64,000 bases of DNA from G963669295 sp963669295 (GCA_963669295.1 OY769938.1:1736001-1800000); one strand, 5' to 3'. Positions 1 to 9,976 are shown, counted from the stretch's first letter. Numbers and translations are program-made. The notes: generated by a model from the letters alone, not told the origin.

Positions 1-504
1 ATTGAAGTAAACTCTGTAGAACTGGATGCCTTCCCCTGGACTGGCACCTATTTCGGAGGAATAGATATCATTTTAGATGCCAACGAAAACCCAGGCTATA
101 TCTTCCAGCACTGGGAAATGTTGAACCATACTCCTACTCCAAGTGAAACGGTAGAAGATGTGCGCATCAACATCAGTAATCACGATCAAATCATTGCGCA
201 TTTCTGCGATGAAACCGGCGTGTGTTTCGATGGGTTGTTTATTCCTACAGCATTCTCGCCCAATGGCGATGGAATTAATGATGTGCTTAATGTATTGGCA
301 GGAAAAGACATCGTAGAATTAGAATTTGCCATCTACGACCGATGGGGGCAATTGGTGTTTGAAACCAAAGACCCACTGAAAGGTTGGGACGGCACCTTTG
401 CTGGACAGGATTTGAACTCAGGTGTATTTGCTTACCAGGTACACGCTGTATTCATTGATGAGGAAGAAATTAAGAAAGGCGGAAACATTACATTAATGCG
501 TTAA
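1..504 (+). CDS. Gliding motility-associated (T9SS type B CTD) surface protein, 3' part
   Basis: The frame is open from base 1, so this is the last 167 residues of a larger protein truncated by the window edge. The first 60 or so residues (GY-F-HWE, then an I-AHF strand) resemble a divergent InlB-type B repeat. In Bacteroidota that domain often precedes the sorting domain of CotH-kinase-like surface proteins. The last 90 residues are a clear gliding-motility-associated C-terminal domain: FIPTAFSPNGDGINDV, then YDRWGQLVFE, then GWDGTFAGQ and a final G-ITLMR strand. That domain directs export by type IX secretion and anchoring at the cell surface. The next gene, 32 nt downstream, is PorP/SprF, the usual outer-membrane partner of type B cargo, so the two probably form one transcript. 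The N-terminal function cannot be known from this window. Confidence 0.9.
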   Translation: MEVNSVELDAFPWTGTYFGGIDIILDANENPGYIFQHWEMLNHTPTPSETVEDVRINISNHDQIIAHFCDETGVCFDGLFIPTAFSPNGDGINDVLNVLAGKDIVELEFAIYDRWGQLVFETKDPLKGWDGTFAGQDLNSGVFAYQVHAVFIDEEEIKKGGNITLMR

Positions 505-536
505 TTCGTCGTTGTTGGACTAAACAGGGGCTGCTT

Positions 537-1589
537 ATGATTAGATTATTTACTACGATTCTTGTATTGGTGTTGTTGATTCCTTGTGCACAAGCGCAAG
601 ATGTTCACTTTTCGCAGTTTGCCAATTCTACATTACTTATTAATCCAGCTACTGCCGGGGTATATCACGGTAAGGAACGGGTAACACTCAACTACAAAAG
701 CCAATGGTCTTCATTGGGCAGTCCGTATACCACATATGCTGCTTCGTTCGAACGACCGTTCTTCCGCAAAAGAAATTCAACCAATGCCCACATTGGAGCA
801 GGGTTACATGCCTACCAGGATCAGGCGGGAGATGCCAACTTTGGCACCTCACAAATCAACCTTTCCCTTTCGGGTATTTTGCCCATGAATGATGTAAGTA
901 CCCTTTCGATAGGCTTACAAGGTGGAGCAGCGCAAAAGTCGGCCGATTTGGCCAACCTTACCTGGGGCAATCAATTTGATGGCGAAGGGTTTGACCCCGA
1001 CCTTCCTTCTTTTGAAATTGATAACTTAAGCTCTTCGTGGTACGTAGATTTTGGTGCAGGCGTATTTTACGAATACATTGCTACCGACGATCATATCCTG
1101 GGGCGCGATTACCTTCAATTCAACATTGGGTTAGCGTATCATCACGTCAATAAACCCACCCTCGAATTTGCTGTAGGTGAAGACAAGCTCATTGAAAAGT
1201 ATGTGGGCCACATCCATATGCGAAGAGACATTCCCGACACTTACTGGTCGGTATTGCCTTCCATCATTCACATTCAACAAGGGCCACACCGCGAAACATA
1301 TGTGGGTTCGTTGTTGCGCTACCGTTTTAAGTATGGCACTAAGTATACTGGTATGATTACCGAGTCGGCCCTTTCTTTTGGGGTAAGCTACCGCTTTGAG
1401 GATGCTTTGATTCCGCAAGTATATTACGAAGTGTCGAGCTACAAGATTGGTATCTCATACGATTTTACCGTGTCGCCACTTACTGAAACGGCTGGCTTTG
1501 CTGCTGGGGGATTTGAAATTTCTTTTGTGTGGGCCAACATGTACCGCGCATTAGACAACAAGAAGCCCAAAGGTGGTGGAGGTGCTTAA
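537..1589 (+). CDS. PorP/SprF family type IX secretion membrane protein
   Basis: 350 residues with an N-terminal signal peptide (hydrophobic stretch ending CAQAQ). The mature start QDVHFSQF...NPATAGVYHG is the hallmark of the PorP/SprF family. The remainder is rich in aromatic, alternating strands typical of an outer-membrane beta-barrel. Family members are integral outer-membrane proteins; many act as partners that attach type B T9SS cargo such as SprB to the surface. The gene lies 32 nt after the type B CTD protein, which supports a cargo-plus-partner pair. Its stop overlaps the stop of the convergent sialidase gene by 4 nt. The C-terminus ends in an unusual KKPKGGGG tail. The family is clear; the specific partner is inferred from position. 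Confidence 0.95.
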   Translation: MIRLFTTILVLVLLIPCAQAQDVHFSQFANSTLLINPATAGVYHGKERVTLNYKSQWSSLGSPYTTYAASFERPFFRKRNSTNAHIGAGLHAYQDQAGDANFGTSQINLSLSGILPMNDVSTLSIGLQGGAAQKSADLANLTWGNQFDGEGFDPDLPSFEIDNLSSSWYVDFGAGVFYEYIATDDHILGRDYLQFNIGLAYHHVNKPTLEFAVGEDKLIEKYVGHIHMRRDIPDTYWSVLPSIIHIQQGPHRETYVGSLLRYRFKYGTKYTGMITESALSFGVSYRFEDALIPQVYYEVSSYKIGISYDFTVSPLTETAGFAAGGFEISFVWANMYRALDNKKPKGGGGA

Positions 1590-3193
1590 TCGCCTCTTAT
1601 TTCATGCACACTTATTGTTTGGAAAGTAATGACTTCATACATGAAGTGATGTCCTGCTTCGTATAAACACCCCACCTTATCGCCTGGCAGAGCTACTAAA
1701 TCAGCATAGGCCGATGGTCCTGCATTCAGCAGTTTTGCTGCTGCCCACGTTTGCCCTTCATCAGTGCTGTACCGAAGTGTCATTCTGCTTCGCCCGTTGG
1801 TATTGGCAGGGTTTGCAAATACCAATACCGATCCTGTATCAAGCGATATGCTATTAATGCTGGCATGGCATCGCGGATCGGGCAATGCTGGTTCGTGCTG
1901 CAACCGGGGCCAAGTAGCACCACCATCGTTGCTATAAGCTACTGCCCTGCATTGTTGTCCGTTTTGCTGCATGCGAATGGTCATCATAATGGTACCATCA
2001 TGCAACTCAACCACTTGTGCTTCGTTGCTGCCCGGGTGCGATAAATCAATTGGGGCTGCTACCGTCCAGCTTGCCCCGTAATCGTCGCTATACATGGCGG
2101 TGCCGTTGTATATATTGTTCACCGTATCGTGCATCCAAACCGGAACCAAAAGCCTTTTAGAATGAGCCTCATGCTTCAATTGAATGGCGTGCCCCGGGCC
2201 GGTTACCAATCGGTGGGCTGGAAAATCAACCGCCTTCACCACTTCTGTAATGTCTTTGGGAGTACTCCACGTTTGGCCTACATCATTGCTGGTAAGGTAG
2301 TAGATGTGGTACCAGTCTTGTCGTGCAAACAAATGCAAAGTTCCCCGGTCATCCAGTATCACCGTAGGGTTACCAATAGCAGTATGAGCCGTATCTCCAA
2401 CCTCAAACACTACTTCCAGCTCGCTCCAGGTGGCACCTTCATCATCGCTTCGCTTCATCACCAAATCCACATCGCCCTCATCGCCCCTGCCATTTTTCCT
2501 GCCTTCACAAAACGTCAACAAGGAGCCATCAACATCAACAATGGCCGGTATTCGAAAGGTATTGTACCCTTGCTCACCACGCTTAAATACAGGGGTAAAG
2601 GAAACGGCAGGCTCAAAAGGCACCAGGCTTCCCGAGGCTGTAAAATCCATTATTTGAACCGTGCTGTGCCACGGATATACTCCTACTTTTCCGGTAAACG
2701 TGCTATCGGCCAGGGCTTCTATGGTGGTATTGCCATTCACCAACACCTGCACCATCTCCCCTTTGCGCAACACTTCTAGCACAAAAGGCTCTCCTTCTAC
2801 CAATGGTTCTGTAGGCTGCGCATAAACGGTGTCTTCCAACATAGCCCCTGTTAGGTAATGGTCTTGCGCTGTTGCATCTACCACCAACCACAAGTGCAAC
2901 TGGCCTATTTCCAAAAATGCAGCTGGGTTTTGCGTTACGGCTGTTACACTCATGCGAACATACAGGTGAAAATCACCGGTATCTACTACATCTGGAGCAT
3001 ACAACATGTTGTTGATTGCACGGCCCTCTATGTAGCCTTCCTCCCGTTCCCAGGCATGGAAATCTTCTACCACTGCCAACGGCTTTCCGTCAAGCACATA
3101 GGCATGCTTTTCTTGCTCCTGCCCGCTTTCATTTGAGGGAGGTGCTCCACATCCCAACAGTGCGAAAGCAAGTAGTATGGTGGCTTGTTTCAT
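1586..3193 (-). CDS. Exo-alpha-sialidase (BNR repeat), lipoprotein
   Basis: 535 residues. The N-terminus has a lipoprotein signal with lipobox LLGC (Cys15), so it should be membrane anchored and probably surface exposed. Residues ~25-200 form a beta-rich accessory domain. The catalytic propeller begins with the FRIP motif (FRIPAIV, near residue 212) and contains five Asp boxes of the S-x-D-x-G-x-T-W type: SDDEGATW, SNDVGQTW, SDDYGASW, SNDGGATW and STDEGQTW. Near the C-terminus, YEAGHHFMYEVITF matches the region of the catalytic tyrosine pair. GH33 enzymes of this type release terminal sialic acids from glycans. The start ATG overlaps the stop of the upstream transporter gene (ATGA), so the two are translationally coupled. 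Function is well supported; linkage preference cannot be read. Confidence 0.93.
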   Translation of the reverse strand: MKQATILLAFALLGCGAPPSNESGQEQEKHAYVLDGKPLAVVEDFHAWEREEGYIEGRAINNMLYAPDVVDTGDFHLYVRMSVTAVTQNPAAFLEIGQLHLWLVVDATAQDHYLTGAMLEDTVYAQPTEPLVEGEPFVLEVLRKGEMVQVLVNGNTTIEALADSTFTGKVGVYPWHSTVQIMDFTASGSLVPFEPAVSFTPVFKRGEQGYNTFRIPAIVDVDGSLLTFCEGRKNGRGDEGDVDLVMKRSDDEGATWSELEVVFEVGDTAHTAIGNPTVILDDRGTLHLFARQDWYHIYYLTSNDVGQTWSTPKDITEVVKAVDFPAHRLVTGPGHAIQLKHEAHSKRLLVPVWMHDTVNNIYNGTAMYSDDYGASWTVAAPIDLSHPGSNEAQVVELHDGTIMMTIRMQQNGQQCRAVAYSNDGGATWPRLQHEPALPDPRCHASINSISLDTGSVLVFANPANTNGRSRMTLRYSTDEGQTWAAAKLLNAGPSAYADLVALPGDKVGCLYEAGHHFMYEVITFQTISVHEIRGD

Positions 3194-5889
3194 CCCTTTT
3201 CCTTTTTACGCAGTTGTACAATGGTAAATGCAGCATTGCCTTTGCCCGGCAACAACAAGCTGGCCAAATAACCAATGAGTAGGCACGATACCAACCCCGT
3301 AAAGGTGTACAGCATAAAATGTACATTGCCTGTATTGCTCACCCAAAATTGCACCGCACCACTGCATAGAAAACCTACTAACGCACCGGTAGTATTGGCT
3401 CGCTTACTTACCATTCCCAATATAAATAACCCGCCTAAACCTCCTGTAAACAACCCGAGGATCTTGCTAAACTCATCCCACAGCGATTTGATTTCCCAGC
3501 CAGCCATTAAAAGGGCAAACAACATTCCCAGCCCTCCTACCACCACAGTAGTGCGCTTGGCAAACCTTAGGTATTGTCGGTCTGTTTTTTCTGGCCTGTA
3601 ACGACGGTAAAAATCATTGGTAATCACCGTAGCTGTAGAATTCATGCTGCTGTCGAGGCTCGACATGGCAGCTGCAAATATACCTGCAATGAGTAGCCCC
3701 GAAACGCCATCGGGCAGTTGTGTGATGATGTACCACGGAAAAATGGCATCGGCATTGGCCATAGCAGGACTGAGTTGTGCCGGATGTGCTTCGTAGTAAG
3801 TATACAATGCAGTACCCAATCCAAAAAACAAGATGATGGCCGGAATTACCATCAATGCATTGGTCCAAATGCTTTTGGCAGCACTTTTCTCATTCCTGGT
3901 TGTCATGTAGCGTTGCACAATGGTTTGATCGCTACCATTGGTAATAAGGTTGGCAGCAAACCCACCTCCAATCAGCACCCAAAAAGTGGGCGACTTGATG
4001 TCGAACATAAAATCAAATACTTTAAACTTTTGATGCTCTGCAGCAGTATTCATCATTCCCGACCAGCCATCGTCTACCCCTCCTGCCATCAAAAACAAGC
4101 ACAATATGGCTCCCCCCATCAGCAATACCACTTGTATAACATCGGTCCAAATAACTGCCTCAATGCCTCCCATTGCTGTATAGGCGGTACTCAAAACGGC
4201 CGTAAGCACAATGCAAAAGTAAATGTCGAAGCCGGTAACTACCGACAGCGCTATGGCCGGTAAGAAAAGTACAATGCCTACCCTCCCAAACTGAAACAAC
4301 AAAAAGGCTGTGCTTCCTATTAATCGTATTACTGCATGAAAGCGCTCTTCTAAATACTCGTAGGCTGTGGTTAAATTCAATCGCCTGTATACGGGCAAGA
4401 ACAGCCAAATGACTACAGGAGCTACCAGCACTTGCGAAAAGCTGAAGATGAAATAAGTCCAATCGGTGGCAAAGGTTTTGGCAGGAATGGCCATGTAAGA
4501 GATGGCACTAAGGCTGGTGCCAAAGATACTCAGGCCAGCTGCCCACCAGGGAATGCGCCCTCCTGCTTTAAAGAATTCATCAGTGGTTTTTTCCCGACGT
4601 GAAAAGTAAATGCCCATGCCCACCAGGAGGAGCAAATAAATGCCCAGCACCACATAGTTGATGGTGCCAAATTGTTGCGGAGCCTTTAATGTAGCCAGCT
4701 TTACCTTGCTGGTACGTACTCCCGGGCTTACCTCTCCCGAAGGAATGACTACCTGCTTTCCCCATTTCACTGCATTGGTGGTAATTTGACTGGTAAATGG
4801 CAAGGTATCTACCACTGCCCATGTGTTGGTGATGGTATGGTAGGCCCATACTTTTCTTGAAAACCCTGGATGTTCGTTATACAATATTGCCTCTTTGGCT
4901 TTTTCGCCCATTAACGCCACTGCTATCTGTTGATGCATTGAAGTGTCTTGCTCCGCGTTTAGCTCATCTTGCAATGCTTTGATTCGTTTCCCCACAGCAA
5001 CAATACGATCGGTCATTACTCCATCGGCTCCTCCAAACACTAAAATGTGGTGCACCCCGGAAGCTATTCCGGTGGCTCCTATTACTCCATGCCCTTGAGG
5101 AAGGGGAATGGCTGCTTGTTGGCTCCATGCTTTCGTTGCTGGATTGTATTTATACACATCAGCCAACGAGGTCATTTGTCCCTCTGCCACATTTCTTCCC
5201 GCCATGAGGTAAAAGCAATTGGTTGCCCCATCATTTTGTCCTACTGCCGTAGCTACCAATCGCGAAGGCCCCGGCCAGGGGGGTAATGGCACCCATCCTT
5301 GATCAAGGTGGTTGAGGTTAAGTGCAAAAAAGTGGTGGGTAGTATTGCCTCCAGCAACCAACTGTTGCCCTCCGGCAATGTAGATGGTTTCGCCCACTTT
5401 TGCTCCTGCCATAAAAGCCAGGGGAGTGGGCAAAGAAGGATAAGGTTGAAACGTAACGGCCTGTTGCTCTGGCTCCCATTGCATTAAAAAAACACCGGTC
5501 ATTACACTATCGGCATTGCGTCCTCCAATGCACAACACTCCTTCTTTTAAGCTGATGGCTGTAGCATATGCAATGGGGTGCGGAAGCGCAAACGTTTGTT
5601 CATGGTAACTGTAATCATCTCCCACCTTTTGAAGCACCACCACCTCGTTGTACCATGCTTTTCCTCCTCCTTCCCACGGAGGAGCCTCCGGAAAATTAGA
5701 CCCTCCAGCAATTAGCAACGCATCGTTATGTACTCCAATGAGTGCCCCTCCCAGGCCTATGCTTTGTGTAGGTGCTTCCTGCAGTGAGGGTAATTCACCC
5801 CACTGCAACAACTGTTGTTGCGCTTCAACAAAAAGGGGAAGAATGCCAAGTAGCATTACCAACCATAACTTACAGATAGGGTGTTTCAT
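3190..5889 (-). CDS. Kelch-type sialate mutarotase domain fused to sodium:solute symporter
   Basis: 899 residues in two modules. Residues ~1-405: signal peptide (ending VEAQ) and a kelch-like beta-propeller with repeated GG motifs, resembling the cyclically permuted mutarotase/NanM (YjhT) family. Residues ~406-899: a sodium:solute symporter (SSS) with about 13 membrane segments, including the RREKTTDEFFKAGGRIPWW loop and the GTSLSAISYM and SSLDSSMNS helices typical of the family. NanM-type propellers convert alpha- to beta-N-acetylneuraminate, and SSS proteins include sialic acid importers. The fusion would therefore present and import sialic acid released by the sialidase in the next gene, which overlaps by 4 nt. 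Substrate is inferred from the domain pairing and neighbour; no nanA or nanE lies in the window. Confidence 0.9.
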   Translation of the reverse strand: MKHPICKLWLVMLLGILPLFVEAQQQLLQWGELPSLQEAPTQSIGLGGALIGVHNDALLIAGGSNFPEAPPWEGGGKAWYNEVVVLQKVGDDYSYHEQTFALPHPIAYATAISLKEGVLCIGGRNADSVMTGVFLMQWEPEQQAVTFQPYPSLPTPLAFMAGAKVGETIYIAGGQQLVAGGNTTHHFFALNLNHLDQGWVPLPPWPGPSRLVATAVGQNDGATNCFYLMAGRNVAEGQMTSLADVYKYNPATKAWSQQAAIPLPQGHGVIGATGIASGVHHILVFGGADGVMTDRIVAVGKRIKALQDELNAEQDTSMHQQIAVALMGEKAKEAILYNEHPGFSRKVWAYHTITNTWAVVDTLPFTSQITTNAVKWGKQVVIPSGEVSPGVRTSKVKLATLKAPQQFGTINYVVLGIYLLLLVGMGIYFSRREKTTDEFFKAGGRIPWWAAGLSIFGTSLSAISYMAIPAKTFATDWTYFIFSFSQVLVAPVVIWLFLPVYRRLNLTTAYEYLEERFHAVIRLIGSTAFLLFQFGRVGIVLFLPAIALSVVTGFDIYFCIVLTAVLSTAYTAMGGIEAVIWTDVIQVVLLMGGAILCLFLMAGGVDDGWSGMMNTAAEHQKFKVFDFMFDIKSPTFWVLIGGGFAANLITNGSDQTIVQRYMTTRNEKSAAKSIWTNALMVIPAIILFFGLGTALYTYYEAHPAQLSPAMANADAIFPWYIITQLPDGVSGLLIAGIFAAAMSSLDSSMNSTATVITNDFYRRYRPEKTDRQYLRFAKRTTVVVGGLGMLFALLMAGWEIKSLWDEFSKILGLFTGGLGGLFILGMVSKRANTTGALVGFLCSGAVQFWVSNTGNVHFMLYTFTGLVSCLLIGYLASLLLPGKGNAAFTIVQLRKKEKG

Positions 5890-5918
5890 GTGTGGCCGCT
5901 ATTTGCTTCGCAGCTTAC

Positions 5919-5926
5919 CAAAAATA
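5919..5926 (-). promoter_or_regulatory. Candidate Bacteroidota -7 box upstream of the symporter operon
   Basis: On the minus strand TATTTTTG matches the TAnnTTTG consensus, 30 nt before the ATG at 5889. No good TTG -33 element at the usual spacing was found, so support is only partial. Confidence 0.3.
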
Positions 5927-5979
5927 ACACAATTATCCATTGTACTTAGATCGATGGGTATGGACAATACAAGAAGGGA

Positions 5980-8900
5980 TTATTGAATGATAACAGGCTT
6001 TACTGTACGGTAGTGCTCTCCTATAATTCGAATGAAGTATACGCCTTTTTTCAACCCCTGAATCGCAATGGTATTGACGGTGTTCATCGTGAGGCTGGTG
6101 GTATGTACTATGCGCCCTACCTGATCCACCATTTCCATTTGGAGGTTTTGATCGCTCAAGGTGCCGTATAGCTCTAGCATAAAACTTCCGTTATTGGGGT
6201 TGGGATACACCTTCATCTCCACCGATTGTGCTGCGGCATCAATACCTACGTGGGTGCCCACAATAAATTGAGCTGTTTGCTGACAGCCGTTATTATCGGT
6301 AACGGTTACATCGTACACTCCCGGGGTTAACCCGAATAGGTCTTCGGTAATTGCCCCATTGCTCCATGCAATGTTGTAGGGTGGTGTACCGCCAATAATA
6401 TTAAGGTCAATAGTGCCATCATTTCCCATTTGCTCGTCTTGCACCGTTCCGCTTAACGCAACTGGAGCAGGGTCGTACATCACTACCTCTATGGTTCTGC
6501 TGGCACAAAGGCCGCCATTTCCTTCAATCAATACGGTATACACGCCCACATCTAATCCATTGAACAGTGCCGAACTATTGCTCATGCTATCTACTGCAAG
6601 TACATTGTTGGAGCTGTCGAGCAAGGTGTAGGTCCATGGTCCTGTACCGGTTCCCAATACTTCCACCTTACCATCAGCAGCACCGTTGCACGACACGTTT
6701 ACAATGTCGGAATAAGGTGTAGCACCTATATGCAGGTAAAAACGTGGCGCCCATGTGGTATCGAGAATGTTAAACGAGTAGGTACTGTCTACATACAGGT
6801 CGATCATATCGCCTGTAACCACATCTTCAATAAACAAGCACGACCCAATCTCTCCTTCCAAAGTAAAGTTAAGGTGGTAGTTGCCCGAAGCCAGTACGTA
6901 TGCTCTAATGGGAATAACTACATCATTGGTTACCTCATCGATGGAGTTAATGGAATAATTTACATCGTTGCCCATTACACTCATGATGCCAGGTACGTTG
7001 TTATAGCTGGCACTGTATACTTTATAAGCATCCAATCCTCCATCAAAATTATCGGTAGCACCGGTTTGCGCCCTGATTACAGTTTCGTCTTGATAGCCTG
7101 CCCCTGCAATTTGAATGCGTACACCATTAAATGTTTGGTTGGATTTAAAGCCCTGATCATTGGCCGCTTTTACCCCTTCGTTGGCAGTAAGTACGGGGCC
7201 GGCACCATTGGCTTGCACCCAAAATGCTTGTGAAGAAGCAATGTAACGAGAACCTCCATTTGAGCCTACACCAGCAATATAGCTAGCAAATTGCTCCAGG
7301 TCGGGGTCCCAAATGTATACGGCATCGTTGATGGCTGTTTTTACCCAATCGGCATCATCCCAATCGATGGTAGAGAAGTAAGGGTTACCCACCATGTTCC
7401 AACCATCTTCGGTAGCACCTCCACTGGCCGTATAAGATACCGGCAGGTTTATCGGGCCTGTGTTCGCTGGGTTCACCAGGTCGATGGTAAATGGGTTGGT
7501 ACCACCAAGCGAATCGCCACACCATACCCAAACGCCTTCTCCCACATCAATGGGGTTGTTCACGTGGGTGGCTTCTACAAAACCTTGATTTTTATCGCCT
7601 CCTATTGTTTCATCGTAAAAGTAAATGGAGGTCCAGCCAAAGTTGGGGTCGTCAGAACCACCAAAACCGCTGGTAATAAAGTTATCGTTCCAATCGCCCA
7701 ATGTCATTCCTGTAGTAACCGGTGTGGTTAAGAAACGCCAGTTGGTTGCTCCAGCATCGATGTATCGTTGTGCCACAACATCGCCAGTAATGGTACTTAC
7801 AAAGGTGCAAGAAGAAGTGCCCGAATATACGGTTCCTGTTGCGGGCGTGGGGCCATCGGAAAAGATGCCTGTTCCTCCCGGGTCAGAAAGGGTATATGTG
7901 TTTTCCCACTCATAAAGCCCCGATACATATTCCAGGTCAAACGACGACCCGTTGGGCAGGTATAGTGTTTCTGATGAGCCAGTGCCTGAAGCGGCATAGC
8001 TGGTTTCAAATACACCATCGATGTATAAGTTAATGTAAGCACCGTTCCATCCATCACCAAAAGAATCGAACATGTCGAGGGTGTAGGCGCAAAGGTTATT
8101 GATTTCGTCGATGCGCGACGTTCCAACAGCATTCGACACCAGGGTAAGAGCATTGTTGGTGTTGAAAGTTCCTCCATTCAACTGCAACTCTCCAGTGAGG
8201 TTGTATGTTCCTGTAGTAAGGGCGGCACCATTTGCCGTATTGATGCGCAAATCGTAAAACGTTTGTGTGGCTGCACAATTGATTTGATTAGCAACAATGC
8301 CTTCAAAAATTACTGCACCGTTACCAGGAACAAATGTTCCGTTGTTGGTCCAGTTGCCATATACCGAAACTTCGGTTGCTCCGGCACCATTCAAGGTGAG
8401 GGTTGCTCCGGCATCAATTTGAATGTTGTTGGTTCTTGCTCCTGTGGTATTGATGGTAGGCATTAAAGGAGCCGTGCCAGGAATGATGGCATGCATTCGC
8501 TTTGTAGGCACACCAGTATCCCAGTTACCTGCATCAAACCAATCGGTACTTACTGCACCGGTCCAGGTAGTGGTATTGCCCGGCAAAAAAATCATTTGAG
8601 CCTGTGGCTTGTTATTGTTTACTGTGGCTGGTGTTTGCCCGCAGCTGTTTCCATTTTGATCGGTCCAACTGTAGATGTACCCGTTGGTTTGTGGGTAGGT
8701 TCTTACTTTCCCCGATGCACTCCACGTAGGGTTTACCCTGCTCCAGCAAATTTCTACTGCAATGTTACTCACCCCATCCCAGGTAAAAGTAGAGCCATCC
8801 AGCACAATCATATCGTAACCTCCTGCTGTAGGAGTGTACGTAAAAGAAGTTTTCACATTGGTCCACCCTGCATTATTTAAAGGAGTAGAAACATCTGCCT

Positions 8901-9189
8901 GTGCAGTGTGCTTCATCCTTATCCGGTAATTTGGTATGGAGTACAACGGTGATTCCGTGACGTAAAACCCAAATTCCGAAATAGGGGCAGTGGTCGATGC
9001 TCCTTCAGCTTGTAACTCTGCTGCTGTAAAGATGAATTGACAGACTGTTCTCCGGTAATAGATGTTAACCGGTGAAGAATCGTAATTGGAACTCTCGGTA
9101 GTACCGGAGCCTAGCTGAATCGTTTGAGGAAATGCTTCTCCAAACGCAAAAACAGCCAATAACCATGTTATGACTATGGAGCGTAACAT
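5980..9189 (-). CDS. Large secreted protein with T9SS type A sorting domain
   Basis: 1069 residues with a signal peptide (ending AFGEAFPQ). The N-terminal third is a beta-rich region (YYRRTVCQFIFTAAELQ...) seen in many exported Bacteroidota proteins. A G8/filamentous-like stretch follows (TTWTGAVSTDWFDAGNWDTGVP...). Two SprB-like repeats lie near the C-terminus (VSCNGAADG...YTVLIEG and GGTPPYNIAWSNG...TVTDNNGC). The end is a type A sorting domain: VYPNPNNGSFMLEL, then GVYFIRI. It should be exported through T9SS and attached to the cell surface. No catalytic domain is recognised; adhesion or structure is the likely role. It reads alone, 90 nt upstream of the symporter start and downstream of a hairpin at 9207-9233. 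Confidence 0.88.
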   Translation of the reverse strand: MLRSIVITWLLAVFAFGEAFPQTIQLGSGTTESSNYDSSPVNIYYRRTVCQFIFTAAELQAEGASTTAPISEFGFYVTESPLYSIPNYRIRMKHTAQADVSTPLNNAGWTNVKTSFTYTPTAGGYDMIVLDGSTFTWDGVSNIAVEICWSRVNPTWSASGKVRTYPQTNGYIYSWTDQNGNSCGQTPATVNNNKPQAQMIFLPGNTTTWTGAVSTDWFDAGNWDTGVPTKRMHAIIPGTAPLMPTINTTGARTNNIQIDAGATLTLNGAGATEVSVYGNWTNNGTFVPGNGAVIFEGIVANQINCAATQTFYDLRINTANGAALTTGTYNLTGELQLNGGTFNTNNALTLVSNAVGTSRIDEINNLCAYTLDMFDSFGDGWNGAYINLYIDGVFETSYAASGTGSSETLYLPNGSSFDLEYVSGLYEWENTYTLSDPGGTGIFSDGPTPATGTVYSGTSSCTFVSTITGDVVAQRYIDAGATNWRFLTTPVTTGMTLGDWNDNFITSGFGGSDDPNFGWTSIYFYDETIGGDKNQGFVEATHVNNPIDVGEGVWVWCGDSLGGTNPFTIDLVNPANTGPINLPVSYTASGGATEDGWNMVGNPYFSTIDWDDADWVKTAINDAVYIWDPDLEQFASYIAGVGSNGGSRYIASSQAFWVQANGAGPVLTANEGVKAANDQGFKSNQTFNGVRIQIAGAGYQDETVIRAQTGATDNFDGGLDAYKVYSASYNNVPGIMSVMGNDVNYSINSIDEVTNDVVIPIRAYVLASGNYHLNFTLEGEIGSCLFIEDVVTGDMIDLYVDSTYSFNILDTTWAPRFYLHIGATPYSDIVNVSCNGAADGKVEVLGTGTGPWTYTLLDSSNNVLAVDSMSNSSALFNGLDVGVYTVLIEGNGGLCASRTIEVVMYDPAPVALSGTVQDEQMGNDGTIDLNIIGGTPPYNIAWSNGAITEDLFGLTPGVYDVTVTDNNGCQQTAQFIVGTHVGIDAAAQSVEMKVYPNPNNGSFMLELYGTLSDQNLQMEMVDQVGRIVHTTSLTMNTVNTIAIQGLKKGVYFIRIIGEHYRTVKPVIIQ

Positions 9190-9206
9190 ATAGCAAGTAA
9201 AAAGAT

Positions 9207-9233
9207 ACTGGAAAGCCTCGCGTCTCTTCCAGT
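9207..9233 (-). terminator. Putative intrinsic terminator after pdeM
   Basis: A 7-bp inverted repeat (ACTGGAA...TTCCAGT) read on the minus strand is followed by ATCTTTTTAC. It lies 96 nt beyond the pdeM stop and before the start of the T9SS cargo gene, where a terminator for the pdeM operon is expected. Confidence 0.5.
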
Positions 9234-9328
9234 GATATGCAATTTAACGTTTATCTTCCCTAAACACAACTAATATTCCAATAACTTGCTGTTTTTTAGG
9301 GGCAAATATTCAAATGAAGGCACCGTAG

Positions 9329-9976
9329 TTACACCTTAACCACTTCTTCCTCCACCACTATAAATACGTCATCTTGCCTTTTAGGTTTCAAAATATAACA
9401 TCCTGCAAGTTCACAGAACGCTGGTAAAATGCCCTGATGAGCACTAAAATAAAAGCATGGAAGGCGTATTCCCTGCCTGGCGGCTCCCCGAAGTTTTACT
9501 CCAGGATGAATGTGACCACACAGGTTATACAGTGGCCCTTCCCATTGTTCAATGGGCTCGTGTGTAAAAAGAAAAGGTGGCTCTTCCAATTGCTCCCAGT
9601 GTACTTTTAGTCCATTTTGTTGGTAGTTTTCGGGAGTAAGAATGTCGTGATTGCCCACAATCAACTCGAAAGATACCGCTGGATATTTCTTGAGCACTTG
9701 CCCTAACAGGTCCCATTCTTTGTTGTGTTCGCTGTGAAAAAGGTCGCCCAAAAACAAGACCCGCTCTACTTCAAACTCATCGAGCAGGTATTGGAGCTTG
9801 GCAAAATCTTGCAACATGGCATCGTTGGGAATGGCAATGCCTGCCTTTCGAAAATGGCTCACCTTTCCAAAATGGGTATCGGCAATCAATAGGGTATTGG
9901 TGGCTTCCCACCAGATGGCTTTGGCGGGGTGCAGGGTTAATGTGGCTCCATGAATGGTTGTTTGTTCGAACTTCAC
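9329..9976 (-). CDS. pdeM: Ligase-associated DNA damage response phosphoesterase PdeM
   Basis: 215 residues of the calcineurin-like metallophosphoesterase fold. The metal-binding motifs are in order: ADTHFGK near residue 32, LGDLFHS, VGNHD, and a C-terminal GHIHPG. The length and the WWEATNTLLIADTH opening match the PdeM family, whose members act as Mn-dependent phosphodiesterases in a DNA repair cluster with an Lhr-type helicase, an exonuclease and an ATP-dependent DNA ligase. The start is GTG at 9976, since no ATG lies near the conserved N-terminus. It follows the helicase gene by 26 nt on the same strand, so the two should be co-transcribed. The ligase and exonuclease partners are not in this window. 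Confidence 0.92.
   Translation of the reverse strand: MKFEQTTIHGATLTLHPAKAIWWEATNTLLIADTHFGKVSHFRKAGIAIPNDAMLQDFAKLQYLLDEFEVERVLFLGDLFHSEHNKEWDLLGQVLKKYPAVSFELIVGNHDILTPENYQQNGLKVHWEQLEEPPFLFTHEPIEQWEGPLYNLCGHIHPGVKLRGAARQGIRLPCFYFSAHQGILPAFCELAGCYILKPKRQDDVFIVVEEEVVKV

Noticed and set aside
2129..2779. 216-residue plus-strand open frame inside the sialidase gene
   Set aside because: It overlaps a well-supported sialidase on the other strand and has no recognisable protein features.
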